Positions 16,240-25,704 of a stretch of DNA of 64,000 nucleotides are shown in pieces. Made by a program: the position numbers and the translations under genes. The stretch's first letter is position 1. Every line of letters begins with the position of its first letter. The notes beneath the pieces were generated by a model. The model was not told the origin of the DNA and searched no databases. It saw only the letters and a list, made by a program, of their open reading frames with translations. Location: the NCBI GenBank assembly GCA_002344355.1, contig DDTN01000039.1, forward strand, positions 9,026-73,025, read 5' to 3'. This DNA comes from Proteobacteria bacterium UBA2363. Lineage in GTDB: Bacteria; Pseudomonadota; Gammaproteobacteria; Xanthomonadales; UBA2363.

Positions 16240-18126
16240 ATGAACCCCTTCAGCCTGGACGACGCCCGCCGCACCTATTCCATCCCCTACTGGGGCGAGG
16301 GCTACTTCGACGTCGGCCCCGGTGGCCGTCTGGTGGTGCGCCCCGATCGCAGCCCGGCGCGCGAGATCGCCCTCGCCGACGTCGTCGCCCAGGCCCGCGA
16401 GCAGGGCCTGAAGCTGCCGCTGCTGGTGCGCTTCGCCGACATCCTCGGCGACCGCCTGGCGCAGATGCAGGGCGCCTTCGCCCGCGCCATGGACGCCCAG
16501 GGTTACGACGGCGGCTACACCGCGGTCTACCCGATCAAGGTCAACCAGCACCTGGGCGTCGCCGGCGAGCTGGTCGGCCGCGCCGATGGCCGCCCCGGCT
16601 TCGGGCTGGAGGCCGGCAGCAAGCCGGAGCTGATCGCCGTGCTCGCCCTGTCGCGCGGCGGCATCGTCATCTGCAACGGCTACAAGGACCGCGAGTACAT
16701 CCGGCTGGCGCTGATCGGCCGCAAGCTCGGCCTCGACGTGTTCATCGTCATCGAGAGCCCGGCCGAGCTCGACATCGCGCTGGAGGAGGCCGCCGCTCTC
16801 GGCGTCGCGCCGCTGCTCGGCGCGCGCCTGCGGCTGGCCTCCCTGGGCGCCGGCAAGTGGCAGAACACCGGCGGCGACAAGGCCAAGTTCGGCCTGTCGC
16901 CGCGCCAGCTGCTGGACCTGGTCGAGCGCCTGCGCGGCTGCGGCCAGCTGGACGCGCTCAAGCTGCTGCATTTCCACATGGGTTCGCAGATCTCCAACCT
17001 GCGCGACATCGCCGGCGGCATGCGCGAGGCGACCCGCTACATGACCGAGATGGCGCGCCTGGGCGCCGACATCCGCTACATGGACGTCGGCGGCGGCCTC
17101 GGCATCGACTACGAGGGCACCCGCTCGCGCAGCTACTGCTCGATCAACTACTCGCTGGACCAGTACGCCGGCACCGTGGTCGAGGCGATCGCCGAGGCCT
17201 GCCGCGCCAGCGGCATGGCGCCGCCGCACGTGCTGACCGAGGCCGGCCGGGCGATGACCGCGCACCATGCGGTGCTGGTCGCGGGCGTCAGCGAGGTGGA
17301 GACGGCGCCCGCCGGATCGATCCCGCCGGTCGGCGATGCCGAGCCGGCGGCGATCGGGCACCTGCGCGCGGTGCTCGCCGACTTCGACCGGCGTCCGGCG
17401 CTGGAGCTCTACCACGAGGCCGTGCACTTCCTGGCCGAGGGCCAGGCGCGCTACGCCAACGGCGAGCTGACGCTCGAGGGCCGTGCCGCGCTCGACGACC
17501 TGTTCTACACGATCGCCCATGGCGTGCGCGCGCGCCTGAAGACCGACGAGCGCGCGCACCGCCAGGTGCTGGACGACCTCAACGACAAGCTGGTCGACAA
17601 GTACTTCGTCAACTTCTCGGTGTTCCAGTCGATCCCCGACGTCTGGGCGATCGACCAGGTGTTCCCGATCGTGCCGATCGAGCGCCTCGACGAGCGTCCG
17701 GACCGGCAGGGCGTGATCGTCGACCTGACCTGCGATTCCGACGGCCGGATCGACGCCTACGTCGATTCCGAGGGCGTCGACTCCAGCCTGCCGCTGCACG
17801 CGCCGCGCGAGGGCGAGCCGTACCGGCTGGCGATCTTCCTGGTCGGCGCCTACCAGGAGACCCTGGGCGACATCCACAACCTGTTCGGCGACACCGATTC
17901 GGTCAACGTGGTGCTGGCCGAGGGCCGCTTCGAGCTGCGCCAGCCGCGCCGCGGCGACACCGCCGACCGCCTGCTCGGCTACGTCGGCTACGACGTCAAC
18001 GAGCTGCGCCGGCTGCTGGCGCTGAAGCTGGACCGGGCCGGCCTGGCCGGCAGCGAACGGGCGACCCTGCACGGCCAGCTCGAGGCCGGCCTGACCGCGT
18101 ACACCTATCTCGACGACGCCGGTTGA
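16240..18126 (+). CDS. speA: biosynthetic arginine decarboxylase
   Basis: This 628-residue enzyme is the usual length for PLP-dependent fold III arginine decarboxylase. The PLP lysine is Lys100 in YPIKVNQH; further landmarks are FGLEAGSKPEL, LLHFHMGSQISN, YMDVGGGLGIDYEG and, near the C-terminus, the catalytic cysteine region LTCDSDGRID. It converts arginine to agmatine, the first step of the non-ornithine route to putrescine. I chose the ATG at 16240 because it matches the family N-terminus (DDARRTYSIPYWGEGYF); earlier in-frame starts add unconserved residues. It is divergent from speE. Confidence 0.96.
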   Translation: MNPFSLDDARRTYSIPYWGEGYFDVGPGGRLVVRPDRSPAREIALADVVAQAREQGLKLPLLVRFADILGDRLAQMQGAFARAMDAQGYDGGYTAVYPIKVNQHLGVAGELVGRADGRPGFGLEAGSKPELIAVLALSRGGIVICNGYKDREYIRLALIGRKLGLDVFIVIESPAELDIALEEAAALGVAPLLGARLRLASLGAGKWQNTGGDKAKFGLSPRQLLDLVERLRGCGQLDALKLLHFHMGSQISNLRDIAGGMREATRYMTEMARLGADIRYMDVGGGLGIDYEGTRSRSYCSINYSLDQYAGTVVEAIAEACRASGMAPPHVLTEAGRAMTAHHAVLVAGVSEVETAPAGSIPPVGDAEPAAIGHLRAVLADFDRRPALELYHEAVHFLAEGQARYANGELTLEGRAALDDLFYTIAHGVRARLKTDERAHRQVLDDLNDKLVDKYFVNFSVFQSIPDVWAIDQVFPIVPIERLDERPDRQGVIVDLTCDSDGRIDAYVDSEGVDSSLPLHAPREGEPYRLAIFLVGAYQETLGDIHNLFGDTDSVNVVLAEGRFELRQPRRGDTADRLLGYVGYDVNELRRLLALKLDRAGLAGSERATLHGQLEAGLTAYTYLDDAG

Positions 18127-18157
18127 GGCCGGTCGCGGCGGCGCCGCGGTTCGCCGC

Positions 18158-19015
18158 TCACAGCCGGCGCTGGAGTGCGGCGACCAGCCGCGCGGCGCTG
18201 CCGGGCGCATGGTCGAGGAACAGCGAGGGTTCGGTCAGTTCCAGTTCGAGAAGGCGGGGGCCCTCGGGCGAGGGCAGCAGGTCGACCCGCGCATAGGGCA
18301 GCCGGCCGAACGGCTGCGCGGCCAGCACCTGGTCGGCGACCGCCCGCTCCTGCGCCGACGGCGTGCGTGCGGCGATGTGCTCCGGCGCGAACAGCGCCCG
18401 CGTCGATCCGGCCTGGCGCCTGAGCAGCGGCCCCTTGCGGATGGCGTGCGAGAACTCGCCGTCGAAGTAGAGCAGGGCGGTCTCGCCGGCCTCGTCGACC
18501 TGGTCCAGGTAGGGCTGGACCAGCACGTGAAGGCCCTGTGCCTGCAGCTGGCGGGCATGGTCGACGGCCTGCTCCCGCTCGCCTGCCAGGAAGCGCCGGG
18601 CGCCGCGCGAACCGGCGCCGACCGTCGGCTTGACCACGAACTCGGCGAGGTCGGGCAAGCCCGCGGCGTCCTGTCCCGGGGCCAGGAAGTGGCTGGGCAC
18701 CACCGGGGCACCGGCCTCGGCGAGCGCCTGCAGGTAGCGCTTGTCGGTGTTCCAGCGCACCACCTCGGGGGCGTTGAGCAGGCGGGTGCGGTCCGCGACC
18801 GTCTCGCACCAGTCGAGGAAGGCGGGCAGCCGGGCGGTGTAGTCCCAGGTCGAGCGCAACAGCACCAGGTCGAAGCGCCGCCAGGACACCGTGGCGTCGT
18901 CCCAGGCCCGCACCTGGGCATCCCAGCCGGCCTCCTGCAGGGCGGCGAGCAGGGGCGGCAGGTCCTCGTCCAGCGGCAGGGCCGGGACGGCGGTGGCCAG
19001 GGCGATCAGGGGCAT
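18158..19015 (-). CDS. ATP-grasp family protein of unknown substrate
   Basis: This 285-residue protein starts at the ATG giving MPLIALATAVPALPLDEDL. The layout is a pre-ATP-grasp domain (RFDLVLLRSTWDYTARLPAFLDW), then VVRWNTDKRYLQALAEAGAPVVPS leading into an ATP-grasp fold with the nucleotide-binding FVVKPTVGAGSRGARRF, VLVQPYLDQV and the Mg-binding end RLLELELTEPSLFL. It resembles RimK-like and DcsG-like ATP-grasp ligases, which form amide bonds through acyl-phosphates. Neither partner substrate can be read from the sequence. It converges on speA with 31 bases between and lies after the subtilase on the same strand. It may act on an amino acid or peptide, possibly linked to polyamines; that link is speculation. 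Confidence 0.75.
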   Translation of the reverse strand: MPLIALATAVPALPLDEDLPPLLAALQEAGWDAQVRAWDDATVSWRRFDLVLLRSTWDYTARLPAFLDWCETVADRTRLLNAPEVVRWNTDKRYLQALAEAGAPVVPSHFLAPGQDAAGLPDLAEFVVKPTVGAGSRGARRFLAGEREQAVDHARQLQAQGLHVLVQPYLDQVDEAGETALLYFDGEFSHAIRKGPLLRRQAGSTRALFAPEHIAARTPSAQERAVADQVLAAQPFGRLPYARVDLLPSPEGPRLLELELTEPSLFLDHAPGSAARLVAALQRRL

Positions 19016-19165
19016 GCCGGCATTGTCGGGGCCGCGGCCGGCAGCGGCAAGGGAAGGCCTGGTCACTCAGGCCGTCCTCCGGCCAAGGACGGGCCGGCGT
19101 GGCTCAGGCACGCAGGGGCCTGGTGCATCCCAGCCGGGCACCGACCGGTGCCGAACCCCGCAGCG

Positions 19166-19194
19166 CCGGTCAAGGCCAGCACGGCCTTGACCGG
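19166..19194. repeat. perfect 12-bp inverted repeat
   Basis: CCGGTCAAGGCC (19166-19177) and GGCCTTGACCGG (19183-19194) form a perfect stem with a 5-base loop, followed on the plus strand by TTCTTT. A second GC hairpin, GGGGGCGGC with its complement, lies at about 19205-19232. The pair sits between the subtilase stop and the ATP-grasp gene, both leftward. The T-rich side faces right, where no gene ends, so it may be a bidirectional or processing hairpin. Confidence 0.5.
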
Positions 19195-19239
19195 TTCTTT
19201 CCGGGGCGGGGGCGGCGTCGCCGCCGCCCCCGCGGCGCG

Positions 19240-22200
19240 TCAGGGGATCGTGATCGGATCGCCCGCGCTGTTGTACGCCAGGGCGTGGACGGTCAGCGGC
19301 CGGCCGCCCGGGCCGGTGCTGATCCGCGCGTAGCCGTACAGCGTGGTGCCGTTGTCGTTGAACCGGAAACCCAGGTAGCCGTCGGTGACGTTGCCCGGCG
19401 TCGTCCAGGGCGCGGTGGCCGCCGCCGCCGTCACCACCAGGTACTGGCTGGCCGGACCGATCGTGGCGCCGCTGGCCAGCACCGCGTAGGTGGTGCCGTC
19501 CAGGGACACGCCGCCCTCGCTGCCGTTGGCGTTGAACGGCCAGAAGAACTGCACCGCGGTCGGGCTGCCGTAGACGTTGAAGTTGTACGGCGTGGTGTCG
19601 CAGGCGCAGGTGGTGCCGTCCAGCCAGCGGATCGATCCGCCGGTGAAGTCGGGCGCCGGCACGAAGTCGATGCCGTCGATGACCACGATGTCGGGATTGC
19701 CGCCGTCGCACCCCGGCACGCCGTCCTGGCACTCGAAGTCGTGCGCGAACAGCAGGTCCGACTTGCCTTCCAGCATCAACTCGACGCTGGCCACGTCGTT
19801 GCCAGGCGCCGGATCGGGCTGGCCGCCGCCGATGCCGGCAGTGACCGTCACCGGGCCGGCGGCGGCGAGCGGATCGACCTGGGCGCGGACCAGGAGCGCC
19901 GGCGCCAGCGTCGCCGTCGGCAGCGAGGCCGCCAGGGTGCAGGTGACCTCGGACCCGTCGACGCTGCAGTTCCAGTCGGCGCCCTGCAGCATGCCCGACT
20001 TCGCGGACTGCACGGCGCTGGCGTCGAGGTAGGCGAGCTCCGGCGGCAATGTCAGCTCGACCGCCACGCCGGTCGCCGGGCCGGGACCGAAGTTGCCGGC
20101 CTGGACCAGCAGGGAGACCTCGCCGCCGATGTCGGCCGGGTTCGGGGTCGCCACCAGGGTGACGCCCAGGTCGGCAGGCTCCGGCGGCGTCCCGTCGGCC
20201 ACGCAGTTGTAGCAGGCCAGCGCGAAATCCTGCGCCGGCGCGCCCGGGTCGTGCGGGTTCAGCGCGTCGGCGGCGATGTTGGCGGCCAGCACCGACAGGC
20301 TGACGCTGCCGCCGTGCTGGGCCGGGCTCAGGAACACGCCCTCCAGGTTGTTGCGGTCGTCGGCGCTGCCGCCGGTGGCCGACCAGCCGTCAGCGCCGAT
20401 CACGTTGCCGCGGAAGCTGCCGCCGGCGCCGGTGACGGTCAGGTCCAGGTTGTTCACCCAGGCCGGCGTGCTGCCGCCCAGGCCATGGCCCGGGGCGTCC
20501 GTCCAGGCCAGCATCACCAGCATCGGCGCCGCCGGGTCGGCGGCCTGCAGCTCGATGTCCCAGGACTGGCCGGTACCGGTGAACACGGTGTCCTGGTCCT
20601 TCAGGAACACCGGCTGCGCGGGATTCATCACCCGGTCGAGGTCGAGCCGGCCATAGCCCTGGAAGCGGTCCGGACGGTGGCCCATGATGCCGTTGTCGGC
20701 GTTTCGGAAGCCCTGCAGGTTGCGCGCCGCGGCGGTGAACGCGGCCTTGATCAGGGCCGGGCTGGGCGTGGCGCCGCCATGGTTGTCGCGGTACTTGTCG
20801 ACGAACAGGGCGACCGCGCCGGACACCACCGGCGAGGCCATCGAGGTGCCGCAGCTCAGGCCGAAGGCGGTGTCGCTGCCGCTGGACGTGCTGTCGGTGC
20901 GGCAACCGGGCGCGACGATGTGCGGCACCCGCCGGCCGTCGCAGGCGTTGCCGTGCGCGGAGTTCGCGGAGATGTCGAAGATGTCCGGGATCTGCGTGCC
21001 GTTGGTGTTCTGCAGCTTGGTCGAGCCGACCGCGAACAGGTTCTTGGCCTCGTCCGGACCGCCCAGCGAACTGGGCGCGCAGGCGCCGCCGGAATCGCCG
21101 TTGCCGTTCATGATCGACCACACCGCCAGCACCGGCTGCTGGCCGGGCTGTTCGGGCACGGCGTCGCGCGAGATGAAGTCGATCTGCTGGGTCGGGATGT
21201 CGTAGCCCTGCGGCGTGCCGGTCGGCCCCCAGGAATTGTTGGTGTGGACGGCGCCGCTGAGCGCCGATTCCCGGTAGATGGTGAGCATGCCATTGGGGAT
21301 CATGCCGCCCGGCCCGGCGCCCAGGAAGCTGCCGTAGCGCTGCTGGATCAGGCCGGCGCCCGGCGCCACGCCCTGGCCGCGCAGGAAGCCGGCCGCATCG
21401 GTGAGGCCGGAGGCGCCGGTGCCGCCGACCGCGCCGGCGACGTGGGTGCCGTGCGAGTTGTTGCTGGCGCTGCAGCTGCTCGGCGAAGTGCCGCCGTTGA
21501 CGCAGGGCCGGATGTTCGGCGCCAGGTCCTGGTGGCTGGTACGGATGCCGCCGTCGACGATGCCGACGGTGACGCCGGTGCCGTCGTAGCCGGTCGAGGC
21601 CAGCCAGTTCGAGTAGCCGGGCACGATGGTCCAGGAGGGGCCGGGGCCGTGGTTGCCGACCACCGACTGGTTGCTCATCTCGCCACGGGGGCCGGCGTCC
21701 TGGGGGATCGCCTGCAGGGTGTAGACGCCGGCGATCGCGGCCAGCTCGAGGTAGCGGTCGCCGGGGGCGTCCAGATGGACCACCGCCAGGTGCCGGTTCA
21801 GCGGCTCGACCGAGTGCACGGTGGCACCGGCCTCGCGCAGCGCGCCGGCCACGCTGGCCTCGCCGGCATGGCGGCTGACCAGGGCCATGGTCGGCAGCGC
21901 CTGCGCGCCGTGCCCGCGCTGCAGCGGATTGACCTTGAATTCGGGGATGAAGCGTCCGCTCCAGCGCACCTCGGCGCGGCGCGCGGCCTGCTGCAGGGCC
22001 TGCGCATCCGACCAGACGATGTACGCGTAGGGATGCACGTACTGCATCGGGATCGCGCCATCGTCGGCCAGGGCGTCGAGCCAGCCCGGCTGCATCGGCC
22101 CGTTGAACTGCACCAGGCGCAGGTCCGGTCCCTGGCCGGCATCGCGGGTCGCGGCGGGTGCGGCGACCAGCGGATCGAAGCGCAGGCCGCCCAGGTCCAG

Positions 22201-22347
22201 CGTGAAGTCCAGCTGCGGGGCGGTTGCGTTGGCGACCGCCGGGCCGTGCTGCATGGAAGTCGTGGTGCCGGTGCCGGCGACCAGGCCGGCGCTGCCGGCG
22301 GCGAAGGAGATGGCGAGCGCGAGCGCGCCCAGGCGAAGCGATGTCAA
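19240..22347 (-). CDS. exported subtilisin-like serine protease with DUF11-type and extra C-terminal domains
   Basis: This 1035-residue protein carries a signal peptide (LRLGALALAISFAAGSAGLVAG). I start it at a TTG at 22347 because GGGAGG lies five bases upstream; an ATG 18 bases earlier would place that site inside the gene. A long propeptide-like region precedes the S8 domain, whose triad is Asp265 (GIVDGGIR), His299 (NNSHGTHVAG) and Ser502 (CGTSMASPVV), with Asn in HTNNSWG for the oxyanion hole. After a jelly-roll-like domain comes a DUF11-like repeat (NPADIGGEVSLLVQAGNFGP), then DLLFAHDFE and a further roughly 160-residue beta-rich tail with a CAC motif. It should act as an extracellular endopeptidase of the KP-43-like type; the substrate is unknown. 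Confidence 0.9.
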   Translation of the reverse strand: MTSLRLGALALAISFAAGSAGLVAGTGTTTSMQHGPAVANATAPQLDFTLDLGGLRFDPLVAAPAATRDAGQGPDLRLVQFNGPMQPGWLDALADDGAIPMQYVHPYAYIVWSDAQALQQAARRAEVRWSGRFIPEFKVNPLQRGHGAQALPTMALVSRHAGEASVAGALREAGATVHSVEPLNRHLAVVHLDAPGDRYLELAAIAGVYTLQAIPQDAGPRGEMSNQSVVGNHGPGPSWTIVPGYSNWLASTGYDGTGVTVGIVDGGIRTSHQDLAPNIRPCVNGGTSPSSCSASNNSHGTHVAGAVGGTGASGLTDAAGFLRGQGVAPGAGLIQQRYGSFLGAGPGGMIPNGMLTIYRESALSGAVHTNNSWGPTGTPQGYDIPTQQIDFISRDAVPEQPGQQPVLAVWSIMNGNGDSGGACAPSSLGGPDEAKNLFAVGSTKLQNTNGTQIPDIFDISANSAHGNACDGRRVPHIVAPGCRTDSTSSGSDTAFGLSCGTSMASPVVSGAVALFVDKYRDNHGGATPSPALIKAAFTAAARNLQGFRNADNGIMGHRPDRFQGYGRLDLDRVMNPAQPVFLKDQDTVFTGTGQSWDIELQAADPAAPMLVMLAWTDAPGHGLGGSTPAWVNNLDLTVTGAGGSFRGNVIGADGWSATGGSADDRNNLEGVFLSPAQHGGSVSLSVLAANIAADALNPHDPGAPAQDFALACYNCVADGTPPEPADLGVTLVATPNPADIGGEVSLLVQAGNFGPGPATGVAVELTLPPELAYLDASAVQSAKSGMLQGADWNCSVDGSEVTCTLAASLPTATLAPALLVRAQVDPLAAAGPVTVTAGIGGGQPDPAPGNDVASVELMLEGKSDLLFAHDFECQDGVPGCDGGNPDIVVIDGIDFVPAPDFTGGSIRWLDGTTCACDTTPYNFNVYGSPTAVQFFWPFNANGSEGGVSLDGTTYAVLASGATIGPASQYLVVTAAAATAPWTTPGNVTDGYLGFRFNDNGTTLYGYARISTGPGGRPLTVHALAYNSAGDPITIP

Positions 22348-22352
22348 GTGAA

Positions 22353-22358
22353 CCTCCC
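22353..22358 (-). promoter_or_regulatory. ribosome-binding site that decides a TTG start
   Basis: On the minus strand GGGAGG stands five bases before TTG (22345-22347) of the subtilase gene. The only nearby ATG, at 22363-22365, lies upstream of this site and has no Shine-Dalgarno match of its own. TTG initiation is therefore favoured. Confidence 0.6.
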
Positions 22359-22490
22359 GGGGCATTCCAGTGTTACGGATGCCCGAGCATACCCCGGGTT
22401 CGCCCGAGGATGCCCGGCCCGGGATGGAACGTGGCCCTGCTGCGGCGTTCCGTGGCGCGCGGCCTTGACGGCCGCGGTCCTGCGCGGCGA

Positions 22491-22514
22491 CGCCTGCGCC
22501 TGCGCCTGCGCCTG
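22491..22514. repeat. four tandem CGCCTG hexamers
   Basis: CGCCTG is repeated four times exactly, then decays to CGCTCG. The run lies in the 195-base gap between the ETF-QO stop codon and the subtilase start, both on the minus strand, where it reads CAGGCG. The remainder of the gap has no gene. Confidence 0.7.
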
Positions 22515-22542
22515 CGCTCGGACGCGGCGCCGGAGCGGGCCG

Positions 22543-24138
22543 TCAGAGGTTCTGGTAGTTCGGACCCGCGCCGCCCTCCGGCGTCACCCAGGTGATGATC
22601 TGGTAGGGATCCTTGATGTCGCAGGTCTTGCAGTGCACGCAGTTGGCGGCGTTGATCTGCAGACGGCGGCCGGCGCCGTCGTCGACGATCTCGTAGACGC
22701 CGGCCGGGCAGAAGCGCTCGCAGGGGTTGTTGTACTCGACCGTGCAGCGGGTCACGCAGACCTGCGGGTCGGCGACCTGCAGGTGCACCGGCTGGTCCTC
22801 GTCGTGCTCGGTGGCGGCGAAGTAGACGCCGGCCAGGCGGTCGCGCGGCGGCAGGTCGCGCGCCACCCAGTCGCGCTCCGGCGACTGGTAGGCGTCCAGC
22901 CGGCGCAGCGCACTGTGGTCGGCATGGTGCTTCAGGGTCCACGGCGAGCGGCCGCCCGTGACAGTCTCCCAGGCGGCATTGGCCAGGCCGCGCCACAGCC
23001 CCTTCTGGAAACCCGGCCGGATGTTGCGCACGCGGCGCAGCTCGTCGACCACCTTCGAGGCGCGAAGACGCGCGTCCCAGCCCTCGGCGGCGCCGGTTTC
23101 GGCGACGTGCTCGGCGGCCAGCATGCCCGAGGCCATCGCCTGGTGGGTGCCCTTGATCTTCGGCACGTTGAGCAGGCCGGCGTCGTCGCCGATCAGCATC
23201 GCGCCAGGCATCTCGACGCGCGGCAGCGCCTGGTAGCCGCCCTCGACCAGGGCGCGGGCGCCGGCCGACAGGATGCTGCCGCCCTCCAGCAGGGGCCGGA
23301 TCGCCGGATGGTGCTTGAGCTGCTGGAACGCCTCGTAGGGCGCGAAGTTGGGGTCCTCGTAGTCGAGGCCGACCACGAAGCCGATCGCCAGGCGGTCCTG
23401 GTCGAGGTGGTAGAGGAAGCTGCCGCCATAGGTGCGGCGGTCCAGCGGCCAGCCCAGGGTGTGCACGACCTGGCCGGGCTCGCCCTTGCCGGGCGCCAGC
23501 TGCCACAGCTCCTTGATGCCGATGCCGTAGGTCTGCGGGCCGCTGTCGCGGTCCAGGCCGAATTCGCCGATCAGGCGCTTGCCCAGGTGGCCGCGGCAGC
23601 CCTCGGCCAGCACCGTGACCCTGGCGCGGATGTCGATGCCCTGCGTGTAGGTCGGCTTGTGGCTGCCGTCGCGGGCGACGCCCATGTCGCCGATCCGCAC
23701 GCCGGCGACGCGGCCGTCCTCGACCAGGGCCTGCGCGGCGGCGAAGCCCGGGAACACCTCGACGCCCAGCGCCTCGGCCTGCGGCGCCAGCCAGGCGCAC
23801 AGCGCGCCCAGCGAGACGATCACGTTGCCCTCGTTGTGCATCTGCGGCGGCGTCGGCAGCCGCCGCGCGCCGGTCTTCGACAGCCACAGGAAGCGGTCGC
23901 CGGCGACGTCGACGCACACCGGCGGCGGTGCGCTGCGCCAGTCCGGCAGCAGGGCGTCGAGCGGGCCGGTCTCGATCACCGCGCCGGACAGCACCTGGGC
24001 GCCGATCGTCGAGGCCTTCTCGATCACGCACACCGACAGCTCCGGGCGGAGCTGCTTGAGGCGCAGCGCGAACGCCAGGCCGGCCGGCCCGGCGCCGACC
24101 GTCACCACGTCGTACTCCATCACGTCGCGCTCGCTCAT
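22543..24138 (-). CDS. electron transfer flavoprotein-ubiquinone oxidoreductase
   Basis: This 531-residue protein starts at the ATG after AGGAGG. The N-terminal FAD-binding motif is VVTVGAGPAGLAFALRLK (about 9-26), followed by GAQVLSGAVIE, and the ubiquinone-pocket region lies mid-protein (GGSFLYHLDQDRLAIGFVVGLDY). The C-terminal ferredoxin-like domain carries the 4Fe-4S ligands: Cys in CERFCPAGVYE and NCVHCKTCDIKDP. It passes electrons from reduced ETF, fed by acyl-CoA and amino acid dehydrogenases, to membrane ubiquinone, linking fatty-acid and branched-chain amino acid breakdown to respiration. The ETF subunit genes are not in the window. It is divergent from the nucleoside transporter. 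Confidence 0.96.
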   Translation of the reverse strand: MSERDVMEYDVVTVGAGPAGLAFALRLKQLRPELSVCVIEKASTIGAQVLSGAVIETGPLDALLPDWRSAPPPVCVDVAGDRFLWLSKTGARRLPTPPQMHNEGNVIVSLGALCAWLAPQAEALGVEVFPGFAAAQALVEDGRVAGVRIGDMGVARDGSHKPTYTQGIDIRARVTVLAEGCRGHLGKRLIGEFGLDRDSGPQTYGIGIKELWQLAPGKGEPGQVVHTLGWPLDRRTYGGSFLYHLDQDRLAIGFVVGLDYEDPNFAPYEAFQQLKHHPAIRPLLEGGSILSAGARALVEGGYQALPRVEMPGAMLIGDDAGLLNVPKIKGTHQAMASGMLAAEHVAETGAAEGWDARLRASKVVDELRRVRNIRPGFQKGLWRGLANAAWETVTGGRSPWTLKHHADHSALRRLDAYQSPERDWVARDLPPRDRLAGVYFAATEHDEDQPVHLQVADPQVCVTRCTVEYNNPCERFCPAGVYEIVDDGAGRRLQINAANCVHCKTCDIKDPYQIITWVTPEGGAGPNYQNL

Positions 24139-24370
24139 GGCTGGCCTCCTGGGGACCGCCCGGATTATACGGACCGCGCCGGTGAAGCCGGCGCGGCGGC
24201 CGCCCGGCCTCGCCACGCGCAGCCCGCGCAAGGGCTCGCGGCCCGCCTCCGGCCTGGCGCACGCGGACCCGGCCCAGGCGCTGCCGGCATCCGCCCGGCG
24301 GCCGCCGGACCTTCCCTCGGGCGACGCCAGCCACTAGCCTGCCCGGGTTCCCACGAGAGGCGGCGCCGCG

Positions 24371-25663
24371 ATGGCCCTGTTGCAAAGCGTGCTGTTCGGC
24401 CTGCTCGGCCTGTCGGTGCTGGTCGCCATCGCCTGGCTGTTCTCCGACAACCGGCGCGCGGTGAACTGGCGCCTGATCGGCACCGGGCTGGCCCTGCAGG
24501 TGGCGCTCGCCCTGTTCGTTCTGATGACGCCGTTCGGCGCCGCGGTGTTCGACGCCCTCGGGCGCGGCTTCGTCAAGGTGATCTCGTTCACCCAGGCCGG
24601 CGCCGGCTTCATCTTCGGCGATTTCGTCGACGTCTCGAAGTTCGGTTTCGTGTTCGCCATCCAGGTGCTGCCGACCATCATCTTCTTCTCGGCGCTGATG
24701 AGCGTGCTCTACCACATCGGCCTGATGCAGCGGATCGTGCAGGGCATGGCCTGGGCGATCACCAAGGTGATGCCGGTGTCCGGCGCCGAGACCCTGTCGG
24801 TGAGCGCCAACGTGTTCGTCGGCCAGACCGAGGCGCCCCTGGTGGTGCGCCCCTACATCGGCCGGATGACCAACTCGGAACTGATGACCCTGATGGTCGG
24901 CGGCATGGCGACCATCGCCGGCGGCGTGATGGCCGCCTACATCGGCCTGCTCGGCGGCGGCGATCCGGACCAGCAGGTGTTCTACGCCAAGCACCTGGTC
25001 TCGGCCAGCATCATGGCGGCGCCGGCGGCGCTGGTGATGGCCAAGCTTCTGATCCCCGAGGTCCAGCAGCCGCTGACCCTGGGCACGGTGCGCATCCACG
25101 ACGAGCGGGTCGCCCAGAACGTCATCGAGGCGGCGGCGATCGGCGCCGCCGACGGCGTCAAGCTGGCGCTCAACGTCGGCGGCATGCTGCTGGCTTTCCT
25201 TGCGCTGATCGCCATGGTGAACTTCCCGCTGGAATGGCTGGGCGAGGTGACCGGCGTCACCGCCGCGCTGAGCGAGGCCGCCGGCCGGCCGGTCAAGACC
25301 GACCTGGCCCTGATGCTGGGCTACCTGTTCTCGCCGGTCGCCTGGATCACCGGCGTGCCCTGGTCGGATGCCCAGGCGGTCGGCTCCCTGGTCGGCCAGA
25401 AGATCGTCGCCAACGAGTTCGTGGCCTACGTGCAGCTCGCCGAGATGGCGCCGGAGCTGACCGAGAAGGGCCGGCTGATCGCCACCTACGCGCTGTGCGG
25501 CTTCGCCAACTTCTCGTCGATCGCCATCCAGATCGGCGGCATCGGCGGCATCGCGCCGGAGCGCCGCGCCGACCTGGCGCGGTTCGGGTTGCGGGCGGTG
25601 CTCGGCGGCACCCTGGCGACCCTGATGACCGCCACCATCGCTGGCGTCATCACCTCGTTCTGA
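24371..25663 (+). CDS. concentrative nucleoside transporter (NupC/CNT family)
   Basis: This 430-residue integral membrane protein has the CNT layout: N-terminal transmembrane helices, then the core with two hairpins and the signature SANVFVGQTEAPLVVRPYI (about 155-175), which holds the nucleoside-binding Gln-Thr-Glu. Further marks are GGMATIAGGVMAAYI and, near the C-terminus, YALCGFANFSSIAIQIGGIG. It probably imports nucleosides by coupling to protons or sodium. Downstream on the same strand, past a small convergent gene, is a ribokinase-like gene, which would fit nucleoside or ribose salvage, but cotranscription is interrupted. It is divergent from ETF-QO. Confidence 0.93.
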   Translation: MALLQSVLFGLLGLSVLVAIAWLFSDNRRAVNWRLIGTGLALQVALALFVLMTPFGAAVFDALGRGFVKVISFTQAGAGFIFGDFVDVSKFGFVFAIQVLPTIIFFSALMSVLYHIGLMQRIVQGMAWAITKVMPVSGAETLSVSANVFVGQTEAPLVVRPYIGRMTNSELMTLMVGGMATIAGGVMAAYIGLLGGGDPDQQVFYAKHLVSASIMAAPAALVMAKLLIPEVQQPLTLGTVRIHDERVAQNVIEAAAIGAADGVKLALNVGGMLLAFLALIAMVNFPLEWLGEVTGVTAALSEAAGRPVKTDLALMLGYLFSPVAWITGVPWSDAQAVGSLVGQKIVANEFVAYVQLAEMAPELTEKGRLIATYALCGFANFSSIAIQIGGIGGIAPERRADLARFGLRAVLGGTLATLMTATIAGVITSF

Positions 25664-25704
25664 ACGCGTCCCGGGGCCGGCATCCGGCCCCGGGACGCGG
25701 CCAC

